Assembly: GCA_902786665.1 (NCBI GenBank) | Contig: CADADN010000020.1 | Location: forward strand, 1-53,980 | Length of the DNA: 53,980 nt | Direction of reading: 5' to 3' | Origin: an uncultured Prevotellaceae bacterium | GTDB taxonomy: Bacteria > Bacteroidota > Bacteroidia > Bacteroidales > Bacteroidaceae | Part shown: positions 35,420 to 43,548 of the stretch, piece after piece | Position numbering within the stretch: the stretch's first letter is position 1 | How the letters are laid out: each line of letters starts with the position of its first letter | Translations under genes and position numbers: made by a program | Notes under the pieces: model-generated | Told to the model about the DNA's origin: nothing | Database searches by the model: none | What the model saw: only the letters and a program-made list of their open reading frames with translations

Positions 35420-35449
35420 GGGGGGTGACTATTCGGTCACCCCCCTTTT
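35420..35449 (+). terminator. susCD terminator
   Basis: GGGGGGTGAC and GTCACCCCCC pair perfectly over a 6-nt loop and are followed by TTTT, 24 nt after the susD stop. This is a textbook intrinsic terminator. Confidence 0.9.
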
Positions 35450-35481
35450 GCTGAGGCATCATTACAAAAACATTGTAATAT

Positions 35482-35537
35482 CGTCATAAAGTTATACCGG
35501 AATACCGCTATTCCGTCAACCCGCTATCCCGTCGTCA
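35482..35537. repeat. 8-bp tandem repeat at the methyltransferase gene 3' end
   Basis: Seven degenerate 8-bp units (CGTCATAA, AGTTATAC, CGGAATAC, CGCTATTC, CGTCAACC, CGCTATCC, CGTCGTCA) run up to and include the stop codon of the minus-strand gene that ends at 35535. The unit family is the same as at 23513-23560. Confidence 0.7.
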
Positions 35538-36782
35538 CAATTCTTTTTTACAGATGAAAATCAGGTGTTGCTTGTCGCTGGTGGTGGTGGCGAAGAGATA
35601 AGTGTCGCCTCCGTCGGCTAGTCGCAGGCGTTTGCGCAGTTGGTCGGCGGTGAGAGGGAAGTTGCGAGTGGTGATGTTGGCTTTGGTGATGCCCTTGAGC
35701 GTCTCACGTAATTGCCGCTTGTTCATCGTGGTGGTGTCGATGATGCGCATGACACGCCCGGGGAAATGGGGGATGTGCCGGGTGGAAAGGAAAAGATGGC
35801 TGTTGGGGGCGATGGCTTGCAGGGAGAACCTTTCCGCCAATGTGGCGAAGCAGCCTGCTTTCATAATGGCGGCATTGGGCTCGTAGAGCCAGTATGTGGA
35901 GCCAATGGGACTTGCGGGGTCTATGATTCTTGTGGGAACAAGGGGTATCTCGTTGATGCAGGGTGTGGAGCCGGCGTGTTGTTCCGTTTCCGAGTCGGTG
36001 ATGAAGGTCTGTCGGTCGTTTGCACAACAGACGACGGTGTTGGTGTTGCCGTGATGCGTACTGAGCCATACGAGCAGTTCCTTGCATTCGTTGGCAGCGG
36101 CCACGATGTGTATCTCCCTCACCGTGTTCGGGCAGGCATTGTCAAGGCTTTTGAGTGTCTCGTGCCAGTCGAGCATGGGTGATAGTTTCACCATCAGATG
36201 GTCGGCCTTTTCGAGGAGTCGGGGCAGTATGGGCAGGATGTCAGGGGTGCAGTCGCTGATGGCGAAGGTGCGTGCACCGTGTTGGTCACGCCTTGCCGGA
36301 TCGATGAAAAGCAGGGAGAGATGGGGTAACGAGTCGAGCAGGGCAATGGCGTCGCCCTCGCGCACCTCGGCATGGTCGAGGCCCAAGGCGCACAGGTTGT
36401 GACGTGCCAGTTGACAAAGCGTGTCCTGGCGCTCAATGTAGATGGCTTGTGTGAAGAGTGGGGCGAGGAAGGAGAAGTCGACCCCGGCCCCGCCAGTGAG
36501 GTCGGCAAGGATGTGGCGTTCCTTGCCGCCTATGATTTTCTGGCATAGGTCGACCTTGTAACGTGCCGTCTGTTCCGACGAACACTGTTCCATGGCCAGT
36601 GGGGGAGGGTAGGTGATGTCCTCGCAGGCTGCCCAAGACGGCAATTTGTTTCTTGCTTTCTGCCAACCCCTGATTTGGTCGATGGCGAAGGCCATGTCCA
36701 AGTCGGGGTGTTTGGACGCCTGCAAGGCCAGCGTCCGCGTGTCATCATTGCGATGTGCGAGGATGAAGGCTTTGATGCCCAT
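35535..36782 (-). CDS. THUMP-like domain SAM-dependent methyltransferase
   Basis: This 415-residue protein has a class I Rossmann methyltransferase core. The SAM-binding motif LADLTGGAGVDFSF is near residue 95, LLFIDPARRD near residue 158, and a C-terminal THUMP-like segment (ITKANITTRNFPLTADQLRKR) follows. Related Bacteroidota proteins are annotated as RNA methyltransferase-like. The target, most likely an RNA, is not known. Its stop codon lies in the 8-bp repeat, and its start is followed upstream by the 7-bp repeat at the end of the dipeptidase gene. Confidence 0.85.
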   Translation of the reverse strand: MGIKAFILAHRNDDTRTLALQASKHPDLDMAFAIDQIRGWQKARNKLPSWAACEDITYPPPLAMEQCSSEQTARYKVDLCQKIIGGKERHILADLTGGAGVDFSFLAPLFTQAIYIERQDTLCQLARHNLCALGLDHAEVREGDAIALLDSLPHLSLLFIDPARRDQHGARTFAISDCTPDILPILPRLLEKADHLMVKLSPMLDWHETLKSLDNACPNTVREIHIVAAANECKELLVWLSTHHGNTNTVVCCANDRQTFITDSETEQHAGSTPCINEIPLVPTRIIDPASPIGSTYWLYEPNAAIMKAGCFATLAERFSLQAIAPNSHLFLSTRHIPHFPGRVMRIIDTTTMNKRQLRETLKGITKANITTRNFPLTADQLRKRLRLADGGDTYLFATTTSDKQHLIFICKKEL

Positions 36783-36806
36783 GTCTAAAGTCTGAAAACT
36801 AAAGCC

Positions 36807-36848
36807 TCAAATCTCAAGTCTCAAGTCTCAAATCTCAAATCTCAAATC
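36807..36848. repeat. 7-bp tandem repeat TCAAATC
   Basis: Six units of TCAAATC or TCAAGTC with exact 7-bp period end at the stop codon of the VanX-like dipeptidase gene. Confidence 0.85.
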
Positions 36849-37624
36849 TATCTGATGACCTTGTAGTATTTCTTTGCCTCGGCACGGGTGCAGAGGTTGA
36901 AATGCCACCATTCGGTGCGCAGAACCTTGAAGCCGCCGGCGGCCATCGCTTCGCGCAGGAGTTGACGGTTGGCTTGTGCCTCCTTGGTCATCCGCTTGCT
37001 TGCCACGAGTTGGTCTTCGATGTCGGTATGTGAGAGCGTGCCCATGTAGTCCACCTTGGCACCCATGGGGATGGTGTCGCCCCCGACGCGGCAGATGGAG
37101 ATGTCAACCGCCATGCCGTAGTTGTGCATGCCGCCGCCGTTGGCAGGATTGCTCACATAGATGTTTTTGGGAGTGCCCTTCACCACGTCCCACATCACTT
37201 GCTGGATGCTCATGGGGCGTGTGGCGTCGAAGATGATGAGACTGTATTCGGGATGAAGTTCTTTGAGTCTTTTCTGCGCTTTGGCGAGAGCGGCGGCAGC
37301 TTTGGGGTGGAGGTATCCTTCGCGCAGCTCCTTGTAGAGCACCTTGCCTGTGAAGTTGTCAGGACGACTGTACATCAGGCTGACCTCGATGGTGGGGTCG
37401 ACAGACTTGATGTTCACCATCCCTTGACGTTCCATCGAGCGTGCCGTGGCACTGAGGGTGTCGGACTGTACGGTTTCCGGAGCGTCTGCCATTTCTTTGG
37501 CGCTGTTGGTGTCCACAGCATCTTTGGTGACCTCGGGTTCTGCATTCTTTGTCAATTTTGGGTTGTCAGCTTTTGGGCTGGTGCAAGCTATGAGGATGAT
37601 GGTTGCGAGCAGTATTCTTTTCAT
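36848..37624 (-). CDS. M15D family D-Ala-D-Ala dipeptidase (VanX/DdpX-like) lipoprotein
   Basis: The 258-residue protein has a lipoprotein signal (TIILIACTSP) and about 60 low-complexity residues, followed by the M15D zinc peptidase core. Its motifs are VSLMYSRPDNFTG, FDATRPMSIQQVMW, the zinc motif GGMHNYGMAVDISI (H-x6-D) and EWWHFNL (catalytic Glu and third zinc His). These enzymes cleave D-Ala-D-Ala or similar dipeptides. In this genetic setting, with no van genes, it most likely serves peptidoglycan turnover in the periplasm, not vancomycin resistance. Confidence 0.9.
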   Translation of the reverse strand: MKRILLATIILIACTSPKADNPKLTKNAEPEVTKDAVDTNSAKEMADAPETVQSDTLSATARSMERQGMVNIKSVDPTIEVSLMYSRPDNFTGKVLYKELREGYLHPKAAAALAKAQKRLKELHPEYSLIIFDATRPMSIQQVMWDVVKGTPKNIYVSNPANGGGMHNYGMAVDISICRVGGDTIPMGAKVDYMGTLSHTDIEDQLVASKRMTKEAQANRQLLREAMAAGGFKVLRTEWWHFNLCTRAEAKKYYKVIR

Positions 37625-37643
37625 TTTTGTTGTTATTGATGGT

Positions 37644-37675
37644 CACCGCCTGCTTCTGAGAAGGAGCAGGCGGTG
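37644..37675 (-). terminator. lemA terminator hairpin
   Basis: CACCGCCTGCT and AGCAGGCGGTG form a perfect 11-bp stem over a 10-nt loop between the lemA stop and the dipeptidase start. The T run is weak. Confidence 0.55.
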
Positions 37676-37705
37676 ATCATGGTGAGTAAGTATGAAAATG
37701 TAGGC

Positions 37706-38299
37706 TTAGAATTGCACTTTTGGGTTTTTCTGGGATTCAGCGTCGGCTTGGAATTTCTCCATCTGGCGGAAGCCGAAGATGCCGGCGAAGATGTTGTTGG
37801 GGAAGGAGCGGACATCCTTGTTATAAACGGTTACCTTATCGTTGAACTTGTCTCGGGCTGAGTTGATGCGATTTTCCGTGCCCTCCAACTGCGCTTGTAA
37901 ATCTTTAAAGAGGTCGTTAGCTTTTAGATCAGGGTAGCTCTCCGATACGGCAATGAGTCTTCCGAGGGCTGAACTAAAAGCAGAACCAAGTTCGTTTTGT
38001 GCTTTTTGATATTCAGCGAGTTGCTCAGGTGTGCAGTTGCTCGGATCAATGTTAATGCTTGTTGCCTTGGCACGTGCCTCTATTACTTCCTTGAGTGTGT
38101 TTTCCTCGTGCTTGGCATAGCCTTTCACGGTTTCCACAAGATTTGGAACGAGGTCAGCTCTACGTTGGTAAGTAGATTGTACGTTGGCCCATTCATTGGT
38201 GGCATCTTCCTGAGCGCGCACCATTCCGTTGTAGGCGCTGATGCACCATAATACCAATACCGCGATGACGGCAATGATAATCATTGTTGTTTTTTTCAT
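37706..38299 (-). CDS. lemA: LemA family protein
   Basis: The 197-residue protein has an N-terminal membrane anchor (IIIAVIAVLVLWCISAYNGM), then the long helical LemA bundle (RRADLVPNLVETVKGYAKHEE near residue 47, SYPDLKAN, ENRINSARDKFNDKVTVYN) and the C-terminal FPNNIFAGIFGF. Function is unknown. LemA genes often sit beside TPM-domain genes, as here (86 nt gap). Confidence 0.95.
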   Translation of the reverse strand: MKKTTMIIIAVIAVLVLWCISAYNGMVRAQEDATNEWANVQSTYQRRADLVPNLVETVKGYAKHEENTLKEVIEARAKATSINIDPSNCTPEQLAEYQKAQNELGSAFSSALGRLIAVSESYPDLKANDLFKDLQAQLEGTENRINSARDKFNDKVTVYNKDVRSFPNNIFAGIFGFRQMEKFQADAESQKNPKVQF

Positions 38300-38339
38300 G
38301 CTTCTTATCTGTTTTTAGTGAATATATTTCAATGTCTCG

Positions 38340-38384
38340 CTTGTCAATTCCTAATTATAAATTATCAATTATAAATTATTAATT
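38340..38384. repeat. AT-rich short repeat AATTATAAATTATC
   Basis: Degenerate copies of AATTATAAATTATC run up to the stop codon of the TPM gene (38386). Confidence 0.55.
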
Positions 38385-38385
38385 A

Positions 38386-39237
38386 TCACCAGCTTCCTCC
38401 GGCGCCTCCGCCTCCGAAGCTGCCGCCTCCGAAGCTGCCGCCTCCGAAGCTGCCGCCACCACCTCCACTGAAGCCGCCACCTCCTCCGAAGCCGCCACCT
38501 CCTATGAAGATGCTTCCTCCTCGACCTGAGCCACCGCTTCCTCTTCTTCCTCCGTCACTTTTCCAAAGATAGATGATGATGATGAGAAGAATGATGAGGA
38601 ATAAGATGTCATTGAAAGTCAAATCATCATCAGAGGCCACGAAGGAAGTGGCAGGTGGCAGTTCTCCGCTTTTGATTTGTGTATAGACGGCCTGGCAGGT
38701 TTGCGCCACGGCGAGGCTGGTGTTGTTCGCCCGCATGTTGGGTTTGATGAAGTTGGTGGCGATGCGGTTGCAGGTGATGTCGGGTAGGAATTCCTCCAAT
38801 CCTTTTCCGGGTGCTATGAAATACTGCCTGTCAAGGACGGCGAGCACGATGACGAGTCCGGTGCGTGTGTCCTTGTATCCCACGCCATAATTGTTGCCCA
38901 CATCCTGTGCCATGCGGAAGGCATCGGCGTTCTTCACGTGGTTGACGACGATGAAGACTGTTTGGATGTCAAACTCATGGTTGAGCAGGTTGAGGTAATA
39001 GTTGGCAGAGTCCTTGTACTCTTTGACGAGAATATTGTCGGGGTCGCACACATACTGGGTGGAGTCTTTGAGATAGACCATTTCTATGTTGTCGGCACTC
39101 CAGATGGGGTATCCGTCGTCAGCTTTTTCCGGACTGGAGGCAATGGCTGTCATGCCGGTCGCCAGGAGGGCGGCCAGGATGAAGATGAAGTGCAGCCAAA
39201 GCTTCTTGGGTGTCGTTGTGGCGGTCATTCTCGTCAA
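38386..39237 (-). CDS. TPM domain membrane protein (YgcG-like)
   Basis: The 283-residue product has a signal peptide and a TPM domain at about residues 60-190 (VYLKDSTQYVCDPDN, FIVVNHVKNADAFRMA, NNYGVGYKDTRTGLVIVLA). One membrane helix follows (DILFLIILLIIIIYLW), then a glycine-rich tail of GGGSFGGG repeats. The tail DNA contains three identical 15-bp repeats at about 38399-38443. The family includes thylakoid acid phosphatase-like and photosystem repair proteins. The bacterial role is unclear. It is paired with lemA. Confidence 0.9.
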   Translation of the reverse strand: MTRMTATTTPKKLWLHFIFILAALLATGMTAIASSPEKADDGYPIWSADNIEMVYLKDSTQYVCDPDNILVKEYKDSANYYLNLLNHEFDIQTVFIVVNHVKNADAFRMAQDVGNNYGVGYKDTRTGLVIVLAVLDRQYFIAPGKGLEEFLPDITCNRIATNFIKPNMRANNTSLAVAQTCQAVYTQIKSGELPPATSFVASDDDLTFNDILFLIILLIIIIYLWKSDGGRRGSGGSGRGGSIFIGGGGFGGGGGFSGGGGGSFGGGSFGGGSFGGGGAGGSW

Positions 39238-39244
39238 TTTTGTG

Positions 39245-39252
39245 CAAAAATA
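39245..39252 (-). promoter_or_regulatory. promoter -7 element of the TPM-lemA unit
   Basis: TATTTTTG on the minus strand, with GTTG 20 nt upstream of it, fits the Bacteroidota promoter. It lies 7 nt before the start codon, so the leader would be very short or the true start further in. Confidence 0.4.
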
Positions 39253-39297
39253 GTGATTTTTGCGGATGGTTGCAACTTTTAGGGAGGGATTTTTGTC

Positions 39298-39717
39298 TTA
39301 TAAGGTTTTTCTTATGTCGAGGGCTTTGTTTTCCGCCCTTTCCATCACCTCTCGCTCCCCAGGGCCTTTGTCGTTGATGCCGCAGAGGTGTAGGATGCCA
39401 TGGATGATGACGCGATGGAGTTCGTCGTCGTATGGAGTGCCCTGCTCCTGGGCGTTGGATGCCACGGTGTCGAGTGAGATGACGATGTCGCCGCTGATGG
39501 TGTCGCCCTCGGAGTAGTCGAAGGTGATGATGTCGGTGTAGTAGTCGTGACCAAGGTATTCGCGGTTGACTTCCAGGATTTTCTCGTCGTCGACGAACAT
39601 GTATCCGATCTCGCCGACCTTCTTCCCATAGGTGGCGGCAACGGCTTTCACCCATGCCGTGGTGAGGCGTTTCTTGATGGAGGGCATTTTCACTCCGTCG
39701 GTGTTGTAGGTGATCAT
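39298..39717 (-). CDS. ybeY: endoribonuclease YbeY
   Basis: This 139-residue metal-dependent RNase acts in 16S rRNA maturation and ribosome quality control. The zinc motif HGILHLCGIND (H-x3-H-x4-D) is near residue 109, and YTDIITFDYSEGD and SGDIVISLDTV are the usual core. Length is normal. It follows coaD across the 9-bp CTAG repeat. Confidence 0.95.
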   Translation of the reverse strand: MITYNTDGVKMPSIKKRLTTAWVKAVAATYGKKVGEIGYMFVDDEKILEVNREYLGHDYYTDIITFDYSEGDTISGDIVISLDTVASNAQEQGTPYDDELHRVIIHGILHLCGINDKGPGEREVMERAENKALDIRKTL

Positions 39718-39734
39718 TGTGGTGTGGTTTTTTT

Positions 39735-39797
39735 CTAGTATCTCTAGTCTTCCTAGTTTTCCTAGTATCTCTAGTATTCTTGGTTTTTCTAGTCTTT
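39735..39797. repeat. 9-bp tandem repeat CTAGTNTTC at the coaD 3' end
   Basis: Seven degenerate 9-bp units (CTAGTATCT, CTAGTCTTC, CTAGTTTTC and so on) end 2 nt from the coaD stop. Related units lie at 47009-47093 and 48757-48828. Confidence 0.85.
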
Positions 39798-39799
39798 GG

Positions 39800-40255
39800 T
39801 TATTCTTGTTTTCTTTTTGGGAGGAAGGGCGTGGTGTCTTGCCCGAAATGGGAGAGTTCTCTCACCATGGTCGAACTGACGCATGCCAGTTCCGGCTTGG
39901 CGAAGAGGATGATGGTTTCCAGTCCGCTGACGAGGCGGTTGATGTCGGCTTGCTCGCGCTCGTATTCGAAGTCTTTCACGCTCCGCACGCCTTTCACCAC
40001 AAATTGCGCCCCCACGCGCCTTGCCAGTTCGATGGTGAGGTCGCTGTATGCCATCACCTCCACCCGTGGGTTGTCGGCGTAGAGGGTGGCGATGGTCTCC
40101 ACGCGCTCTTCCGTGGTCTGGGTGTAGTGCTTGTGCTCGTTGACACCCACGGCGATGACGAGGCGGTCGGCGATGGCCAGCGCGCGCTGTGCAATGTCAT
40201 CGTGCCCGATGGTGAAGGGGTCGAAACTCCCTGGAAAGATGGCGGTGGTTTTCAT
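39800..40255 (-). CDS. coaD: phosphopantetheine adenylyltransferase
   Basis: CoaD makes dephospho-CoA from 4'-phosphopantetheine and ATP. The 151-residue protein begins [20 protein letters not shown] with the (T/H)xGH nucleotidyltransferase motif. It also has [15 protein letters not shown] and the C-terminal [10 protein letters not shown] (SSTxVRE) motif. Its start overlaps the ruvB stop by 4 nt, so the two are coupled. Confidence 0.97.
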   Translation of the reverse strand: MKTTAIFPGSFDPFTIGHDDIAQRALAIADRLVIAVGVNEHKHYTQTTEERVETIATLYADNPRVEVMAYSDLTIELARRVGAQFVVKGVRSVKDFEYEREQADINRLVSGLETIILFAKPELACVSSTMVRELSHFGQDTTPFLPKRKQE

Positions 40256-41286
40256 TCAAAAAGGTCTCTTTGTTGTGGTGTTCCGTGGTAGGGGTTGCGC
40301 CCCAGGTGGCGGTAGGCCAGTTCGGTGACCATGCGTCCTCGTGGGGTGCGCTTGATGAAGCCTTCCATGATGAGGAAAGGCTCGTAGACCTCCTCTATGG
40401 TGCCGGCGTCCTCGCCGATGGCGGTGGCGATGGTGGTGATGCCCACAGGGCCGCCACGGAACTTGTCGATGATGGTGGTGAGAATCTTGTTGTCTATCTC
40501 GTCGAGGCCATACTGGTCGATGTTGAGGGCGGTGAGTGCCACGTTGGCGATGCTGAGGTCGATGGTGCCGTTGCCGCGCACTTGTGCGAAGTCGCGCACG
40601 CGTCGGAGCAGAGCGTTGGCGATGCGGGGCGTGCCACGGCTCCGCCGTGCAATCTCTTCAGCCGCTTTCTGCTCCATCGGCACGCCGAGGATTCCTGCCG
40701 ACCGTTTGAGAATCTTTGTGATGGTCTCAGGGTCGTAGTATTCCAGGTGCATGTTGATGCCGAAGCGGGCGCGGAGGGGGGCGGTGAGCAGTCCGCTACG
40801 CGTGGTGGCGCCGACGAGGGTGAAGGGATTGAGGTCGATTTGTATGGTGCGTGCCGAAGGTCCCTTGTCGATCATGATGTCGATGCGGTAGTCCTCCATG
40901 GCAGAATAGAGGTATTCCTCCACGATGGGGGAGAGACGGTGGATTTCGTCGATGAACAGCACGTCGTTGGTCTGCAGAGAGGTGAGGATGCCTGCGAGGT
41001 CGCCCGGTTTGTCGAGCACCGGACCGCTGGTGAGTTTGAATCCCACGCCCAACTCGTTGGCGATGATGTTGCTCAATGTCGTCTTGCCCAGGCCGGGAGG
41101 TCCGTGCAGCAGGGTGTGGTCGAGGGGTTCGCCACGGTATTTGGCGGCCTCCACGAAGACCTGCAGGTTGTCGACAACGCTCTGCTGGCCGCTGAAGTCG
41201 GCGAAGCTGAGGGGGCGAAGGGCATTCTCGAAATCCTTCTCTGCTGGCGACACGCGCTCTTTCCTTATGTCAAAATCTTCTTCCAT
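40252..41286 (-). CDS. ruvB: Holliday junction branch migration ATPase RuvB
   Basis: RuvB is the AAA+ motor that moves Holliday junctions with RuvA. The 344-residue form has the family start region [19 protein letters not shown], Walker [10 protein letters not shown] near residue 65, Walker B FIDEIH, sensor I GATTRSG and the C-terminal winged helix with RTPRGR near the end. The start is set at 41286 ([10 protein letters not shown]). The frame is open for 38 more codons upstream, but that adds no family sequence. Confidence 0.96.
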   Translation of the reverse strand: MEEDFDIRKERVSPAEKDFENALRPLSFADFSGQQSVVDNLQVFVEAAKYRGEPLDHTLLHGPPGLGKTTLSNIIANELGVGFKLTSGPVLDKPGDLAGILTSLQTNDVLFIDEIHRLSPIVEEYLYSAMEDYRIDIMIDKGPSARTIQIDLNPFTLVGATTRSGLLTAPLRARFGINMHLEYYDPETITKILKRSAGILGVPMEQKAAEEIARRSRGTPRIANALLRRVRDFAQVRGNGTIDLSIANVALTALNIDQYGLDEIDNKILTTIIDKFRGGPVGITTIATAIGEDAGTIEEVYEPFLIMEGFIKRTPRGRMVTELAYRHLGRNPYHGTPQQRDLFE

Positions 41287-41397
41287 GGATTGTTTTTCCT
41301 CCTTGGGTGCTGCATTCCTATCCGACAATGGTGACGGAGCGCACAGAATAGCCGACCGCCCTATGATGTTGGTCGCAGCAACCGTATTAACAGCCAA

Positions 41398-41425
41398 CAA
41401 AGGTAATCAATGCCGTTTGAATCAC
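41398..41425 (-). promoter_or_regulatory. ruvB promoter
   Basis: The minus strand has TACCTTTG (41398-41405) with a TTTG -33 about 20 nt upstream, inside the left arm of the palindrome CACCAAATATTTGGTG (41424-41439). Confidence 0.65.
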
Positions 41426-41463
41426 CAAATATTTGGTGGTTTAAAAAAATAATCAACCAAAAA

Positions 41464-41500
41464 TTTGGAGGTTTCAACGTAAAAGATTACCTTTGCACCT
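41464..41500 (+). promoter_or_regulatory. promoter of tRNA-CAT
   Basis: TTTG, about 20 nt and TACCTTTG point at the tRNA that starts at 41529. It mirrors the divergent ruvB promoter. The exact end coordinates are approximate. Confidence 0.7.
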
Positions 41501-41528
41501 CAAAATAAACGTCAAACGTTTGTATCTC

Positions 41529-41602
41529 GGACTTGTAGCTCAGTTGGTCAGAGCAACAGACTCATAATCTGGAGGTCGTAGGTTCAAGCCCTACCTGGTC
41601 CA
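41529..41602 (+). tRNA. tRNA with CAT anticodon (Met elongator or Ile2)
   Basis: The cloverleaf has acceptor GGACTTG/CTGGTCC (one U-U mismatch), loop CTCATAA with anticodon CAT at 41563-41565, T arm GTAGG/TTCAAGC/CCTAC, U8, A14 and G18G19. No CCA is encoded. Met-elongator and lysidine-modified Ile2 cannot be told apart by the anticodon. The C1-A72 mark of an initiator is absent. Confidence 0.9.
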
Positions 41603-41608
41603 CAAGGA

Positions 41609-41654
41609 AAATCAGCAACTTACAGAAATGTAACGTTGCTGATTTATCGTTTTT
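41609..41654 (+). terminator. tRNA-CAT terminator
   Basis: AAATCAGCAAC and GTTGCTGATTT pair (41609-41645), with an inner extension, followed by ATCGTTTTT. Confidence 0.8.
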
Positions 41655-41677
41655 GATGACACCGGCACCTTCATTCA

Positions 41678-43273
41678 TCACCATCCGGACCATGACTGGC
41701 GCCACAGCTTGCGTGCCATCTCGTCCCATCTTTGTACGGTGGCGCCGAAGAAGTCGGCGGTGTAGCCGTTGAGCATCTCCTCGGCTTCCTCGGGGTCGCT
41801 GTCGTGAAGTTTCTTCCAGGTTTGTTCCACGAAAGGCAGTTCGCGCATCCCCTTTTCGATGAAGTAGTCACGCAAGGGTTCCAACGTTTTGCGGTAGGTG
41901 CCCCATCTGACTGTTGCGAGCCGGTTGGCCTTGCGGTAGTGCCACAATGCGGCATCGTCGCGCTCGCTGTGCTGTCCGCAGATGCTCAGCATTGTCGGCA
42001 GTTTCGTCGTGCCGCTGAAAATGGGGAACCGCGGGCTCTCACCTGGGTTGTCGAGGCTCATCCACACGACGCCCCCAACCTCGTCGGGCAGCCATGAGCG
42101 CAACTGTATCACGGTGCTGTAGGCGCACCACGGTACGCTGACCGTGCGGATGTTGTTCATCAAGGAGTCACCCATCGCCTTGTACATCCTGATTTCATCT
42201 GACTGCATCCAAGGGTTTGCCACTGGCGACTTGAGCCTTCTGCTGAGGTTCTTGTCAGTGCCTTCGTAATAACTGCCAAGAAGATGCATCACTTGTTCCA
42301 CGCTCACTTTCTTGTCGGGCTTGACACTCAGTGGCAGGTTGGTCACGGTGTCGCTCAGGTGGAGTGAAGGGGCGAGGGCGTCGAGGATGAAATGCTCCCT
42401 CACGCTGTAGTTCTTCACTTCGTTGTTATAGTTGCCGCCGCTATACGCCTTCCAGAAGCAGAAAGGTTCTTTGCCATCCCACCATCCCATCTTCTTCGCC
42501 ACGTCGAACACGTTGTCGGAGGCCATGTAATGGTCGGGGTCTTTGAGGTTGATGGTCGAGATGCGGCTTACATTGGCAGAGACGCTCACCTCGTCGTCGG
42601 GGATGCGCACGGCAGCCCACACGGCGCCGATGGCATTCTTGCCTTCGCCCAGGATTTCGAAAATCCACACCTCGTTCTTGTCGGCGATGGTGAGGCACTC
42701 GCCGGTGTCGCCGTAACCATATTGCTTCACGAGTTCGCCCATCGTGCGGATGGCCTCGCGCGCAGTGGAGCAGCGTTCCAAGGCGATGCGCTCCAATTCC
42801 TCTATCAAGAACAACCCATCCTTGTTCTGCAACTCTTTTCGGCCGGTGATGGTGGTCTCGCCTATGCCCAATTGCTTCTCGTTCAGGCAGGGGTAGGCAG
42901 TGTAAAGGTAACGGAAGGTATGGGGCACTTGCGGGATGCTGCCCCTCACTTCCACTCCCGTCATGTCGTCCACGCTCTCAGTGTTGTTCTTGCCTTTGTA
43001 AATGTCCGCTCGGTTGTTTGGGTCGTGGTCTTTGGCTGCAACCACCTCCATCCATGTGCGGTACCATCCGTCGCAGGTGTGTGAGGTGATCACGGAACCA
43101 TCGGCAGAAGCAGCCTTCCCCACCATGATGCTGGTGCACGACATGCGCGCCATGCCTTCACGAGTCATCTCATCGGGCTGCGCCTGGCTGGCGAGCGAAA
43201 CAAAGAGCGTGACGATGAAGGTGATAGAGACCTTGTTGAAATACTTGGAAACAGATAAAATATCCTTGTTCAT
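41678..43273 (-). CDS. C69 family dipeptidase
   Basis: This 531-residue N-terminal-nucleophile peptidase has a signal peptide ending ASQAQ. The Cys that becomes the N-terminal nucleophile is in MSCTSIMVGKAASADGSVI, typical of family C69 (PepD type). It further has YGYGDTGECLTIADKNEVWIFE and SANVSRI in the middle. The predicted signal peptide suggests a periplasmic enzyme cleaving dipeptides. The start at 43273 (MNKDILSVSK) gives a normal signal peptide; the frame is open 57 nt further upstream. Confidence 0.92.
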   Translation of the reverse strand: MNKDILSVSKYFNKVSITFIVTLFVSLASQAQPDEMTREGMARMSCTSIMVGKAASADGSVITSHTCDGWYRTWMEVVAAKDHDPNNRADIYKGKNNTESVDDMTGVEVRGSIPQVPHTFRYLYTAYPCLNEKQLGIGETTITGRKELQNKDGLFLIEELERIALERCSTAREAIRTMGELVKQYGYGDTGECLTIADKNEVWIFEILGEGKNAIGAVWAAVRIPDDEVSVSANVSRISTINLKDPDHYMASDNVFDVAKKMGWWDGKEPFCFWKAYSGGNYNNEVKNYSVREHFILDALAPSLHLSDTVTNLPLSVKPDKKVSVEQVMHLLGSYYEGTDKNLSRRLKSPVANPWMQSDEIRMYKAMGDSLMNNIRTVSVPWCAYSTVIQLRSWLPDEVGGVVWMSLDNPGESPRFPIFSGTTKLPTMLSICGQHSERDDAALWHYRKANRLATVRWGTYRKTLEPLRDYFIEKGMRELPFVEQTWKKLHDSDPEEAEEMLNGYTADFFGATVQRWDEMARKLWRQSWSGW

Positions 43274-43327
43274 TTTCTTTGAGAGATTGGTTGATGAATA
43301 TTGCTGTTCATTTGCGCTATGCAGTTG

Positions 43328-43335
43328 CAAAAATA
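43328..43335 (-). promoter_or_regulatory. promoter -7 element of the C69 dipeptidase
   Basis: TATTTTTG on the minus strand, 54 nt before the chosen start. No good -33. Confidence 0.35.
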
Positions 43336-43452
43336 GGTATTTTTTTCAATTCTTATGCAGCAGCACCACAAAATTTGTAAAAAGATACCGGCGCATTATC
43401 AAAAAAGTGTATCGAAAAATGAAAAATGAAAAATCAAAAATGAAAATTTTTC

Positions 43453-43490
43453 TCCGCCAAAATCATGAAAAAAAAGCATGATTTGGCGGG
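43453..43490. terminator. terminator-like hairpin upstream of cysS
   Basis: CCGCCAAAATCATG and CATGATTTGGCGG pair with one bulged A over an A-rich loop and are followed by GTTTTC. It lies between the start regions of the divergent C69 and cysS genes and abuts the cysS -33 element. Confidence 0.65.
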
Positions 43491-43495
43491 TTTTC

Positions 43496-43526
43496 TTTGA
43501 TATATCGCATAAATGCACTAACTTTG
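43496..43526 (+). promoter_or_regulatory. cysS promoter
   Basis: TTTG (43496-43499), 19 nt and TAACTTTG (43519-43526) match both Bacteroidota elements, 22 nt before the cysS start. Confidence 0.8.
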
Positions 43527-43548
43527 CCGTGATTTACAGTTTAAAGTT

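Noticed and set aside
36848-37624. Vancomycin-resistance dipeptidase
   Set aside because: The VanX-like motifs are real, but there is no vanH, ligase or regulator nearby, and envelope turnover is the simpler reading.
38399-38460. Triplet-type or phase-variable repeat in the TPM gene
   Set aside because: The 15-bp repeats encode an in-frame glycine-rich tail and keep the frame, so a coding low-complexity tail explains them.
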